Below, piece after piece: positions 1 to 5,513 of a stretch of DNA of 10,942 nucleotides. Origin of the DNA: Devosia sp. (GTDB lineage: Bacteria; Pseudomonadota; Alphaproteobacteria; Rhizobiales; Devosiaceae); assembly GCA_016793415.1 (NCBI GenBank), contig JAEUMC010000596.1, positions 1 through 10,942 on the forward strand, in the 5' to 3' direction. The position numbers and the translations under genes are program-made. Every line of letters begins with the position of its first letter. Positions within the stretch are counted from its first letter, which is position 1. Under the pieces are notes generated by a model. That model had not been told where the DNA came from. It searched no databases and saw only the letters and a program-made list of their open reading frames with translations.

Positions 1-146
1 TCATGATCCATGAGTTCCTGACCTGTATCGCCGAGAACAAGCCAATGCAGAATGGATCTCTGCTCGACGGAGTTAAGGCTGCAATCGCAATGGAGGCCAT
101 CCTGGCTTCTGCCGAGAGCGGACGGTCTACCGAACTTACCAACTAG
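1..146 (+). CDS. Gfo/Idh/MocA-type oxidoreductase, C-terminal end only
   Basis: An open frame enters from the left edge (first full codon at 3) and stops at TAG 144-146, giving 47 visible residues. The peptide reads HEFLTCIAENKPM, then NGSLLDGVKAAIAMEAILASAESGR. This is the usual ending of Gfo/Idh/MocA NAD(P)-dependent sugar or inositol oxidoreductases: a helix with a HEF-type start, a short loop, then a DG-containing helix of the form DGLRALEIALAAYESARTGR. The NAD-binding domain and catalytic residues lie outside the window, so the substrate cannot be named. The next supported coding sequence is more than 1 kb downstream. The family call rests on a short C-terminal match and is moderately secure. 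Confidence 0.7.
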   Translation, partial: MIHEFLTCIAENKPMQNGSLLDGVKAAIAMEAILASAESGRSTELTN

Positions 147-817
147 CGGCGCCCAGCTAAGCCGGACCAGTGCCCAACAACCTTCAAGTATGTTCGAGCC
201 AGCCATCCAGGGATGCACGTGCCACTCAATGACTGGTCATTCGATCGCACTGGCTAATGCAATCTGCTCTGCCACCGGAAGCAGCCAAGCCGGTGATCTT
301 GAAATCGAGCCTTCAACGATCGCCCAGAGCGTCATTGCGGCAACGCCGGGCGCCGCGATCTCGATTGAAGCGCTCGCACTGTGGCGGTGGACGGACGACA
401 CGGTACTCGGATTCGGTGGCGGCGCGGGACTCTACACACCTAGGTGAACCCTCGACCAGAACGAGGCTTCCGGTACCCAGTTTGCCACAGGGCTGGTTTG
501 CAGTTCGGCGCGCTCTGTGCCGGCGGTCGCCAACTGGCGAGATTGTCTCGCCCAACGAGGATTTCTATGCCGCATATACCCAGAGCTACACCGATCGAAT
601 GCCTCGATGGTCACTCCTGCTAGCTGGGTAAAGTCGCCGACTTACTTACGAGGCGGAGTTCAGCTTGCCAAAGTTCGCAATAGGCGGCCAACGAGCGCTG
701 TTTCAAACAGATGGTCCACCGTCGTCCGGCCACGTACCGTCACCATGACGGTTCGAATGCGGGGCGGCGCACTATTTGTCGCAGAATAATCCAGCAAACA
801 CAGGCATTTATGTAGGG
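147..817. other. Long stretch with no supported gene, left of the integrated element
   Basis: About 670 bases lie between the oxidoreductase stop and the left att-like repeat. Open frames exist in several phases, but none has a convincing ribosome binding site, recognisable family motif or consistent codon usage. The frame running to 447 shows some GC-ending codons near its end (peptide LWRWTDDTVLGFGGGAGLY), which could be a gene relic, but I do not recognise it. The one clear structure is a short perfect hairpin, GGCGAGA-TTG-TCTCGCC, at 536-552. Its position beside a tRNA-associated element suggests decayed island DNA. That is inference. Confidence 0.5.
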
Positions 818-837
818 TGCTGGCGGAGAGAAAGGGA
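818..837. repeat. Left attachment-site-like direct repeat (att copy)
   Basis: The sequence TGCTGGCGGAGAGAAAGGGA is identical to 3255-3274, where it is the 3' end of tRNA-Ser read on the complementary strand. Flanking bases diverge at once on both sides (preceding G versus C; following AACTC versus TTCGA). This marks the exact limits of a duplicated recombination core. Confidence 0.8.
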
Positions 838-1190
838 AACTCCGCTCGTGGCCAACAACACAGCAAAATCAGCTACTTAAAGCCGCTCGCGTTCACCTCG
901 CTGTATCATCTCACTGTAACACCCACAAGGCTTTCATCGAGCGACGGAAGAAGCACGGTCCGGCAGTAGTGCCACCACTGGCGAAGCATCGACAGTCGGC
1001 GACCTGATCGCGACCCGCCCACTACAGCTTCCATCTGGGAAGTACGTCGCTTGGGACCGTTGGTGCCAGCCTCACTACTGCTCCCACAGGCAAGGTTCCG
1101 CTCCAGAGGCCGCCATACCCGCCGCCGCCAGGGCGGCATGATCGCCTTCGTCGCGGTCGAACCATTCTCCAAACCAACAGCCGAGGCCCG
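838..1190. other. Left-end interior of the element, no supported gene
   Basis: About 350 bases lie between the left att repeat and the first start signal of the polymerase-like gene. Short open stretches occur in all three forward frames (for example one reading VGDLIATRPLQLPSGKYVAWD around 990-1060), but they are broken by stops, lack ribosome binding sites and match nothing I know. It also contains CACTGTAACA at 912-921, which recurs near the other end of the element. Confidence 0.4.
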
Positions 1191-1229
1191 ATGAAAAACC
1201 TGACCGCAGGTCCCGACACTTTCCCCCCC
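1183..1229 (+). promoter_or_regulatory. Probable original start region and C7 frameshift site of the polymerase-like gene
   Basis: GAGG at 1183-1186 precedes ATG 1191 by four bases and begins a peptide MKNLTAGPDTFPP. A run of seven C at 1223-1229 follows. Removing one C would join this start to the frame of the 1267-2631 gene, through RDLNHSRPLDFNLWAEGG, which is free of stops and protein-like. The gene's own frame has no ATG before residue 157. Either the run carries an indel (mutation or sequencing error) or it slips. Confidence 0.45.
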
Positions 1230-1266
1230 GCGCGACCTGAACCACTCCCGCCCGCTCGACTTCAAC

Positions 1267-2631
1267 TTGTGGGCCGAGGGCGGGGCCATCACAGACCTCA
1301 GCAAATGGGTTCTGGAGCAGTCGTTCGCCGGTGCTGCCCGCAAGGGCACGGAGAGGCAGCTTCGGGTGATCCTAGCAAACCTCTACGCTGCCTGGGCGGA
1401 GGACCCTGGGTTGTCCGTCGCGTTGTCGTTGACCAACTCCGCGTACAAGGCGAAGAGCCGCTACAACTCCACCAAACTCTCGAACCAGGTCATCGACGTC
1501 GTGGGTCAGCTGTCGGATGAGGGCTACCTCCACGGCGCGCTGGGCTTCAACGACCGCAGGCTCCACACCGGACGCACGACCCGCATCTGGCCCTCGCAGC
1601 AACTTGTGGGGCTATTCGAGCAAGCTCAAGCCAGAAGGCCGCGCCTCACGGTTGCGCCGGGCACGGAGTTGATCATTTTGAAGGATGCAGCGGGGCGGCC
1701 CGTAGAGTACGCCGACACCGCCGACACGGTCTCGATGCGCTCAGACCTGCGGGCCTACAACGATCTGCTGGCTAGGACCTTTATCGACATCCCCGAGCGG
1801 GACCAGCCGTTTCTCTCTCTTCCTAGGGGTGGAACGTTGGAGATCAGCCAGAGCAACAAGGTGGTCCGCCGAGTGTTCAATCGAGGGTCCTGGGAGAAGG
1901 GCGGGCGGTTCTACGGTGGCTGGTGGCAGAGTTGCCCGAAGGATTGGCGACGGCGCATCTTCATCAACAACCAGCCGACCATCGAGGACGACTACTCTGG
2001 CCTTCACATCGTGATGCTCTACGCCCGACAGGGTATCGACTACTGGGCCAGTGTTGGCCTGGATGCTGACCCCTACCACGTCGTCGGCATCAAGGGCTTC
2101 GAGGGCGACAGCCGCGCCTCGCGAGCTTACGCGAAGTCGCTTCTCTTGATGGCGATCAACGCCGGTTCTGACAAGTCTGCGTTCCAGGCGTTCCGTTCCG
2201 ACATGCGCAGCCGCCAAGACTATCGAGGCGCGAAGATAACTGACGCCCAACTCTCCGCGCTCCTCGACGCGCTGAAGGAAAAGCACAAGCCGATCTCCGA
2301 GTTCATCGGCGCTGGAGCTGGCATCGACCTCATGAACCAGGACGCCAAGATCACGGCAGAGGTGATCCGGCGCTTCGTTGATGCGAGGAGACCGATCCTG
2401 ACCATTCACGACAGCTACATCGTCATGTTCGGGGATGACCAACGCCTGCGGGCTGTGCTCAAAGCAGCCTTCGAGAAGGTGACGGGGATACCGACGGTGC
2501 ATCTGAAGCGGACTGGCATCGGCTTCAGTGATGTTGCTCAGGGTCATGACGCAGACGGGCTGGGGTCACTGACCCACCAGCACCGCACTGACGGCTACCT
2601 CGAAAGGCTGTCGGACTTCCACTCCTCGTAG
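1267..2631 (+). CDS. Divergent family A / T7 RNAP-like polymerase-palm protein with N-terminal winged-helix-like region
   Basis: A 454-residue frame from TTG 1267 to TAG 2631; the gene has no name I recognise. Residues 64-112 resemble a winged helix: a recognition-like helix KLSNQVIDVVGQLSDEGYL, then a wing ending GRTTRIWPSQQL. Residues 204-222 contain a Trp/Gly-rich block (RFYGGWWQ). Then come polymerase-like motifs in order. Motif A is DYSGLH with D242. Motif B is R286-x3-K290-x7-N298. A Q358-centred helix follows (LMNQDAKITAEVI), then motif C, IHDSYIV, with D382. R-x3-K-x7 spacing equals the O helix of Pol I and T7 RNAP, and HDS is the T7 RNAP form of motif C; DNA polymerases have HDE. Position 298 is Asn where Tyr/Phe is usual. 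No exonuclease domain is visible. The frame is open back to 1204 with no Shine-Dalgarno before TTG; a better start (GAGG, ATG 1191) lies in another frame across a C7 run, so the true N-terminus is probably longer. Activity is inference. Confidence 0.7.
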   Translation: MWAEGGAITDLSKWVLEQSFAGAARKGTERQLRVILANLYAAWAEDPGLSVALSLTNSAYKAKSRYNSTKLSNQVIDVVGQLSDEGYLHGALGFNDRRLHTGRTTRIWPSQQLVGLFEQAQARRPRLTVAPGTELIILKDAAGRPVEYADTADTVSMRSDLRAYNDLLARTFIDIPERDQPFLSLPRGGTLEISQSNKVVRRVFNRGSWEKGGRFYGGWWQSCPKDWRRRIFINNQPTIEDDYSGLHIVMLYARQGIDYWASVGLDADPYHVVGIKGFEGDSRASRAYAKSLLLMAINAGSDKSAFQAFRSDMRSRQDYRGAKITDAQLSALLDALKEKHKPISEFIGAGAGIDLMNQDAKITAEVIRRFVDARRPILTIHDSYIVMFGDDQRLRAVLKAAFEKVTGIPTVHLKRTGIGFSDVAQGHDADGLGSLTHQHRTDGYLERLSDFHSS

Positions 2632-2665
2632 GTTTGCTTGGGAGGTGTGTGATCCGAGAGTGGGA

Positions 2666-2755
2666 AGGTCGGGTGTGATGGAAGTCCCACAGCCGAGCCA
2701 GTCGACGGCTGGTGACCTACTCGTCGTCCATTACTAGTAACTTTCTACCCGACCT
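2666..2755. repeat. Inverted repeats between convergent element genes, possible terminator
   Basis: AGGTCGGGT at 2666-2674 is the exact reverse complement of ACCCGACCT at 2747-2755. Nested inside is CAGCCG (2690-2695) paired with CGGCTG (2706-2711). The structure lies between the ends of the polymerase-like gene and the truncated integrase, and the outer right arm overlaps the integrase stop codon. It could fold as a bidirectional terminator or mark the junction where the integrase gene was cut. There is no U tract, so the call is weak. Confidence 0.35.
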
Positions 2756-3167
2756 GCCGCAGGATGCTGTCGTCGCCTACCTCGACATACTCGTCGAAGC
2801 TGGGAACGGGAGCTTCTGGCTTCGGTTCGTCCCCCTCGAAGAAGCCCTCAAGGCGCGTTTCCTCGTCCTCTTGTAGGAGGTGCGCGAAGTACAACTCCTC
2901 GATCTTGGCGACCTGCGCCTTCGTCAACTCGGAGAGTGGAGGCTCAGCATCGAGTGCAAGCTGCTGGCGGTGTGCGGCAAATCGTTCGTCTACCTCGGCA
3001 GCCGCCCTACGGACCTTCACCAGCGCCTCGCCGGGGTCCTTGGTGCGAAGCGAGAACGTCTCCTCCGTTTTCGGGTACGTCGCGGCTATGTCCACTGGGA
3101 TCGACGCACGGTGGTAGTAGGTCGTTCCTCGAAGAAGGAGGCGAGGGTGCTTCGGCATGTCGTTCAT
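2745..3167 (-). pseudogene. Tyrosine integrase, N-terminal remnant (140 aa)
   Basis: The 140-residue product starts at ATG 3167 and stops at TAG 2745-2747. Residues 8-65 (PRLLLRGTTYYHRASIPVDIA, then FSLRTKDPGEALVKVRRAAAEVDERF) match the N-terminal arm of tyrosine integrases of the YYxRxxIPxDL...SLxTKDpxeA type found in alphaproteobacterial islands. Full-length members have roughly 350-500 residues. Here the core-binding domain and the catalytic domain with its R...HxxR...Y set are absent. After a linker rich in Glu and Pro (FEGDEPKPEAPVP) the frame ends, and the following bases do not continue the family in any frame I read. The gene therefore cannot encode an active recombinase. Its position 88 bp from the tRNA-borne repeat, reading inward, is typical for the integrase of such an element. 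A short accessory DNA-binding product remains possible. Confidence 0.7.
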
Positions 3168-3173
3168 GGCCCC

Positions 3174-3184
3174 ACTGTAACAGT
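3174..3184. promoter_or_regulatory. Short palindrome just upstream of the integrase start
   Basis: ACTGT-A-ACAGT is a perfect 11-base palindrome six bases before the integrase ATG (3167). Its larger context CACTGTAACA (3173-3182) recurs in the same orientation at 912-921. The two copies lie 73-74 bases inside their respective att repeats. It could be an operator or an integrase arm-type site. This is inference from position and symmetry only. Confidence 0.3.
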
Positions 3185-3254
3185 CTGGTGGAACGGCGTG
3201 AAGCTGATGTGCCTGATTTTGCTGGAGTTCTTGAGTTTACTGGCCTCAAGAAGC

Positions 3255-3274
3255 TGCTGGCGGAGAGAAAGGGA
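3255..3274. repeat. Right attachment-site-like direct repeat within tRNA-Ser
   Basis: This is the second perfect copy of the 20-mer at 818-837. It spans three bases beyond the tRNA, the encoded CCA, the discriminator, the 3' acceptor strand and part of the T-stem of tRNA-Ser(GGA). It is the likely tRNA-proximal end of the integrated element; the tRNA itself stays intact. Confidence 0.8.
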
Positions 3275-3347
3275 TTCGAACCCTTGAGACGGTTCCCCGC
3301 CTACACACTTTCCAGGCGTGCGCCTTCGACCACTCGGCCATCTCTCC
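3258..3347 (-). tRNA. tRNA-Ser (anticodon GGA)
   Basis: Read on the minus strand, the acceptor strand GGAGAGA (3347-3341) pairs perfectly with TCTCTCC (3268-3262), followed by discriminator G (3261) and an encoded CCA (3260-3258). The D-arm region is TGGCCGAGTGGTCGAAGGC. The anticodon stem CACGC/GTGTG encloses the loop CTGGAAA, giving anticodon GGA, which reads UCC and UCU. A long variable arm (TAGGCGGGGAACCGTCTC) and the T-loop GGTTCGAATCC follow. Length 90 nt, the long variable arm and G73 all agree with a class II tRNA-Ser. Its 3' end is the target of the adjacent integrative element. Confidence 0.97.
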
Positions 3348-3414
3348 GCATGCAGCGGGCCGGGCGGGCCCGGGGTCTGCGTGTCCGGCGGCCTGAGCCG
3401 GCCGGAGCGGGCGC

Positions 3415-3442
3415 AATATACTCATCGACGTCGTGACCGCAA
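3415..3442 (-). promoter_or_regulatory. Probable promoter of tRNA-Ser
   Basis: On the minus strand TTGCGG (3442-3437) and TATATT (3420-3415) are separated by 16 bases, a good sigma-70-type match, about 68 bases upstream of the mature tRNA 5' end. The intervening leader is very G+C rich. Confidence 0.5.
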
Positions 3443-3586
3443 GGCACTTAACGCGCCGATGACGGGGATTGCACCGAGGGGGCGGCAAACTAGTCTTGTC
3501 CCGCGCGCGGACCGCGTGGCAAAAGGATGCGCAGCAGTCGGTGGGCACTGGGACCCCATCGGCGCATCCGGACGCGGCAGACCTCG

Positions 3587-3910
3587 ATGCGGCTCTTTCT
3601 CAGGCTTTTGGGCACCTGGCTCCTTGGTGTGGCGCTGATCCTCCTGATCATCGACGGCACGCGCTCGCTGGGCGCCAACCAGTTGCTGTTTACCTCGCTG
3701 GCCGAGAACTGGACCTGGCTCAATGCCCAGAGCCTCGCCGCGGTACGCGAGTTCCTCGCCGGCCGATTCTTCGGCATGGTGCTCGAGCCGGTCTCGGAGG
3801 CGATCCTCGCCATGCCGGGCTGGGCGGTGCTGGCGGTGCCCGGCGCGCTGCTCGCCTGGGCCGGCCGGTCGCGCAAGACCCGGCTGTTCGTCCGCCACGA
3901 CCAGATCTGA
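3587..3910 (+). CDS. Small two-helix membrane protein (107 aa), function unknown
   Basis: Starting at ATG 3587 the product has 107 residues. The N-terminus MRLFLRLLGTWLLGVALILLI is a membrane segment (about 5-23) followed by the motif DGTRSLGAN. A second hydrophobic stretch covers residues 73-92 (ILAMPGWAVLAVPGALLAWAG), and the tail is basic (RSRKTRLFVRHDQI). Proteins of this layout, with a conserved IDGTRS motif after the first helix, are common uncharacterised inner-membrane proteins of Hyphomicrobiales. I recall some being labelled PetM-like, without evidence for a cytochrome b6f role. The frame extends upstream to ATG 3527, but the added 20 residues look non-coding and would precede the membrane helix, so 3587 is preferred. 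A weak promoter-like pair (TTGCAC 3469-3474, TAGTCT 3491-3496) lies upstream. Its stop overlaps the next start by one base, so both are probably translated together. Confidence 0.75.
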   Translation: MRLFLRLLGTWLLGVALILLIIDGTRSLGANQLLFTSLAENWTWLNAQSLAAVREFLAGRFFGMVLEPVSEAILAMPGWAVLAVPGALLAWAGRSRKTRLFVRHDQI

Positions 3911-4269
3911 TGGGGCCGACCTTGACCACCCTGCACGAACGCGACGGCTTTACCCGCTTTGTTTCGACGCTGCCTGCGGTGACGTTGCACGAACAGTGGG
4001 AAGCGCTGGTCGCCAAGGTCGGCGGCAAGGTGTTCTGCCTCGTCGGCGACAGCTCGGGCGACATCGTGTTCAAGGTCGGCGAGATCGCTTTCGACGGGCT
4101 GACCGAACTGGACGGCATCGAGCAGGCCGCCTACTTCGCCAAACGCCAATGGGTGCGGGTTTCGCCCGGGGCGCTCGAACCGGAGCTCGCCGAGGGCTAC
4201 ATCCGCGAGGCGCACCGGCTGATCGCCGACAAGCTGACCCGCAAGCTCAGGGCTGAGCTCGGCCTCTGA
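3910..4269 (+). CDS. MmcQ/YjbR family protein
   Basis: The 119-residue product starts at ATG 3910, sharing one base with the stop of the previous gene (TGATG junction), which suggests translational coupling. Family features are clear: an N-terminal helix ending LPAVTLHEQW, the strand pair WEALVAKVGGKVFCLVG, then IVFKVGEIAFDGLTEL, the block AAYFAKRQWVRV, and a C-terminal helix YIREAHRLIADKLTRKLRAELGL. Length and order match the MmcQ/YjbR (DUF419) double-wing fold. Members are described as DNA-binding-like proteins, but their cellular role is unsettled, so I assign none. It is the second gene of a two-gene unit with the small membrane protein. Confidence 0.9.
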   Translation: MGPTLTTLHERDGFTRFVSTLPAVTLHEQWEALVAKVGGKVFCLVGDSSGDIVFKVGEIAFDGLTELDGIEQAAYFAKRQWVRVSPGALEPELAEGYIREAHRLIADKLTRKLRAELGL

Positions 4270-4277
4270 GCAGCACG

Positions 4278-4307
4278 TTGACGAAGTCGTTCAGGCCTTC
4301 TTAACTA
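4278..4307 (+). promoter_or_regulatory. Probable promoter of the 88-aa membrane protein gene
   Basis: TTGACG (4278-4283) and TAACTA (4302-4307) are 18 bases apart, or 17 if TTAACT is taken as the -10. They lie 28 bases before the start codon of the downstream gene and just after the stop of the YjbR gene. Confidence 0.5.
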
Positions 4308-4335
4308 TCCGGCGACAAGCCAGGAGGGGGCGAGG

Positions 4336-4602
4336 ATGGTTGCGGGTTTGCTTTATGTCGTCGGGCTGATTGCGGTGCTGGCGACGATCGTGGTTGCCGG
4401 GTTCGGGGCACCGGGTCTGATCCAGATGGTCAACGCTTCGCTCGATACGCCGGGTTCAGACCTCCTGGCCACGCTCATCGATGTGGCGCGGCTGATGCAG
4501 TGGGCGGTGCTGCCGTTTGCCGGCGGGCTGGTGCTGATGGGGCTCGGCCGCATCGTCATGCTGCTTGGCGCCATCAACCGGGCGCTGCGCGGCAACGCCT
4601 GA
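4336..4602 (+). CDS. Small membrane protein (88 aa), function unknown
   Basis: ATG 4336 is preceded by a strong Shine-Dalgarno AGGAGG (4322-4327) at 8 bases. The product has two hydrophobic segments, about residues 3-23 (AGLLYVVGLIAVLATIVVAGF) and 53-79 (MQWAVLPFAGGLVLMGLGRIV), joined by a loop with few charges (NASLDTPGSD). It ends NRALRGNA, so both ends may face the cytoplasm. I recognise no named family. It has its own promoter-like sequence and is followed at once by a hairpin terminator, so it is probably transcribed alone. The start signal and continuous hydrophobic pattern make it a real gene. Confidence 0.75.
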   Translation: MVAGLLYVVGLIAVLATIVVAGFGAPGLIQMVNASLDTPGSDLLATLIDVARLMQWAVLPFAGGLVLMGLGRIVMLLGAINRALRGNA

Positions 4603-4610
4603 AACAAAGC

Positions 4611-4630
4611 GGGCGGCCCAGAGGCCGCCC
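4611..4630. terminator. Bidirectional hairpin terminator between convergent genes
   Basis: GGGCGGCC-CAGA-GGCCGCCC forms a perfect 8-bp G+C stem with a four-base loop. It lies between the stop of the 88-aa gene and the stop of the peroxiredoxin gene. On the minus strand the stem is followed by GCTTTGTTTC, a T-rich run, so it best serves the peroxiredoxin transcript; the plus-strand tail GAAACGTCTTGTCTTG is weaker. Confidence 0.8.
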
Positions 4631-4660
4631 GAAACGTCTTGTCTTGTCGCTATGGCCGGA

Positions 4661-5296
4661 TCAGGCGCGTGGCTGCGGCACGATGCGCAGGTACGGCTTG
4701 AGGGTCTTCCAGCCTTCGGGATATTTCTCACGCGCCGCCTCGTCGGAGACGGCGGGAACGATGATCACGTCTTCGCCCGACTTCCAGTTCACCGGCGTTG
4801 CCACCTGGTGCTTGGCAGTGAGCTGCAGGCTGTCGATGACGCGCAGAATCTCATCGAAGTTGCGGCCGGTGGAGGCCGGATACTCGATCTTGAGCTTCAC
4901 CTTCTTGTCCGGCCCGATAACGAACACCGACCGCACGGTCAGCGAGTTGTCGGCGTTCGGGTGGATCATGTCGTACTTGCGCGCGACTTCGCCATCGACG
5001 TCGGAGATCAGCGGGAAATTCAGCGTCGCGCCCTGCGTCTCGGCGATATCGGCGGCCCAGCCGGCATGGTTCTCGAGCTTGTCGACCGAGAGGCCCAGCA
5101 CCTTGACGCCGCGCTTGTCGAACTCGGGCTTCAGCTTGGCGGTATAGCCGAGCTCGGTGGTGCAAACCGGAGTGAAATTCTTCGGGTGCGAGAACAGCAC
5201 GGCCCAGCCGCCGTCGATGTAATCGTGGAAGCGGATGCGACCTTCGGTGGTCTCCGCCTCGAAATCGGGGGCGGTATCGCCGATGAGAATTGCCAT
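4661..5296 (-). CDS. 1-Cys peroxiredoxin (Prx6 subfamily)
   Basis: A 211-residue thiol peroxidase that reduces hydrogen peroxide and organic hydroperoxides in the cytoplasm. ATG 5296 is fixed by AAGGAG six bases upstream. The opening GDTAPDFEAETTEG and the active-site block SHPKNFTPVCTTELG place the peroxidatic cysteine at C45; P38 and T42 complete the PxxxT/SxxC motif. C45 is the only cysteine in the protein, so no resolving partner exists, as in the 1-Cys Prx6 class. Later family landmarks are GLSVDKLENHAGWAADI, FPLISDVDGEVARKYDMI, and the long C-terminal extension with TPVNWKSGEDVIIVPAVSDEAAREKYP, typical of Prx6 and absent from short AhpC proteins. Length is normal for the subfamily. It is monocistronic, with a terminator downstream and a palindrome over its putative -35 element. 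Confidence 0.95.
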   Translation of the reverse strand: MAILIGDTAPDFEAETTEGRIRFHDYIDGGWAVLFSHPKNFTPVCTTELGYTAKLKPEFDKRGVKVLGLSVDKLENHAGWAADIAETQGATLNFPLISDVDGEVARKYDMIHPNADNSLTVRSVFVIGPDKKVKLKIEYPASTGRNFDEILRVIDSLQLTAKHQVATPVNWKSGEDVIIVPAVSDEAAREKYPEGWKTLKPYLRIVPQPRA

Positions 5297-5385
5297 GATG
5301 AACTCCTTGATGCGGGTCGTTGCCACTTCGGGCCAATGCCGCGCGCAAATATCGAACGAGGGCCAGTCGATTGCGACCGCGCCGC

Positions 5386-5420
5386 ATGAAATCTTTTTGT
5401 GTTTTGCCGTCAAGCGGCAA
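5386..5420 (-). promoter_or_regulatory. Putative peroxiredoxin promoter with overlapping operator-like palindrome
   Basis: On the minus strand TTGACG (5413-5408) and TTTCAT (5391-5386) are 16 bases apart, about 90 bases upstream of the start codon. The perfect inverted repeat TTGCCG-N5-CGGCAA (5404-5420) covers the -35 hexamer completely, a position where a bound repressor would block RNA polymerase. The regulator is not identifiable from sequence. Confidence 0.4.
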
Positions 5421-5513
5421 CAACCGCTTCCGTAACGGTGCGGTCCACAGCAAAATCAGTGTGATAGGTCGGTTCTGGCCTGCAGCACCGTTGCAGACGA
5501 TGAAGCTCGGGGA

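Larger units (their letters stand above)
818..3274. mobile_element. Small integrative element (probably decayed) at the 3' end of tRNA-Ser(GGA)
   Basis: Seen: a perfect 20-bp direct repeat at 818-837 and 3255-3274. The right copy covers the encoded CCA, the discriminator base and the 3' acceptor strand of the tRNA-Ser gene; the left copy stands alone. A truncated tyrosine-integrase gene starts 88 bp inside the right repeat and reads away from the tRNA, the usual arrangement for tRNA-targeting integrases. Repeat to repeat is about 2.4 kb. Cargo is one polymerase-like gene (1267-2631) and the integrase remnant (2745-3167). Known: tyrosine integrases often recombine within tRNA 3' ends and restore the tRNA. 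Inference: 818-3274 is one inserted unit that has lost its own recombinase, or a non-autonomous element. No capsid, relaxase, excisionase or toxin gene is visible. Confidence 0.75.

Noticed and set aside
906..1349. 147-codon minus-strand open frame at the left end of the element
   Set aside because: It overlaps the start of the polymerase-like gene in antisense, has no ribosome binding site, and its composition is not protein-like.
1741..2547. 268-codon minus-strand open frame inside the polymerase-like gene
   Set aside because: It is antisense to a plus-strand gene with clear motifs. It has no ribosome binding site and reads as Arg/Val/Asp-rich antisense translation of high-GC codons.
2745..3167. 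Functional site-specific recombinase
   Set aside because: The catalytic R...HxxR...Y domain is absent and no continuation was found in other frames downstream.
4565..5389. 274-codon plus-strand open frame over the peroxiredoxin
   Set aside because: Mirror frame of a textbook 1-Cys peroxiredoxin on the minus strand; no family motif in its own translation.
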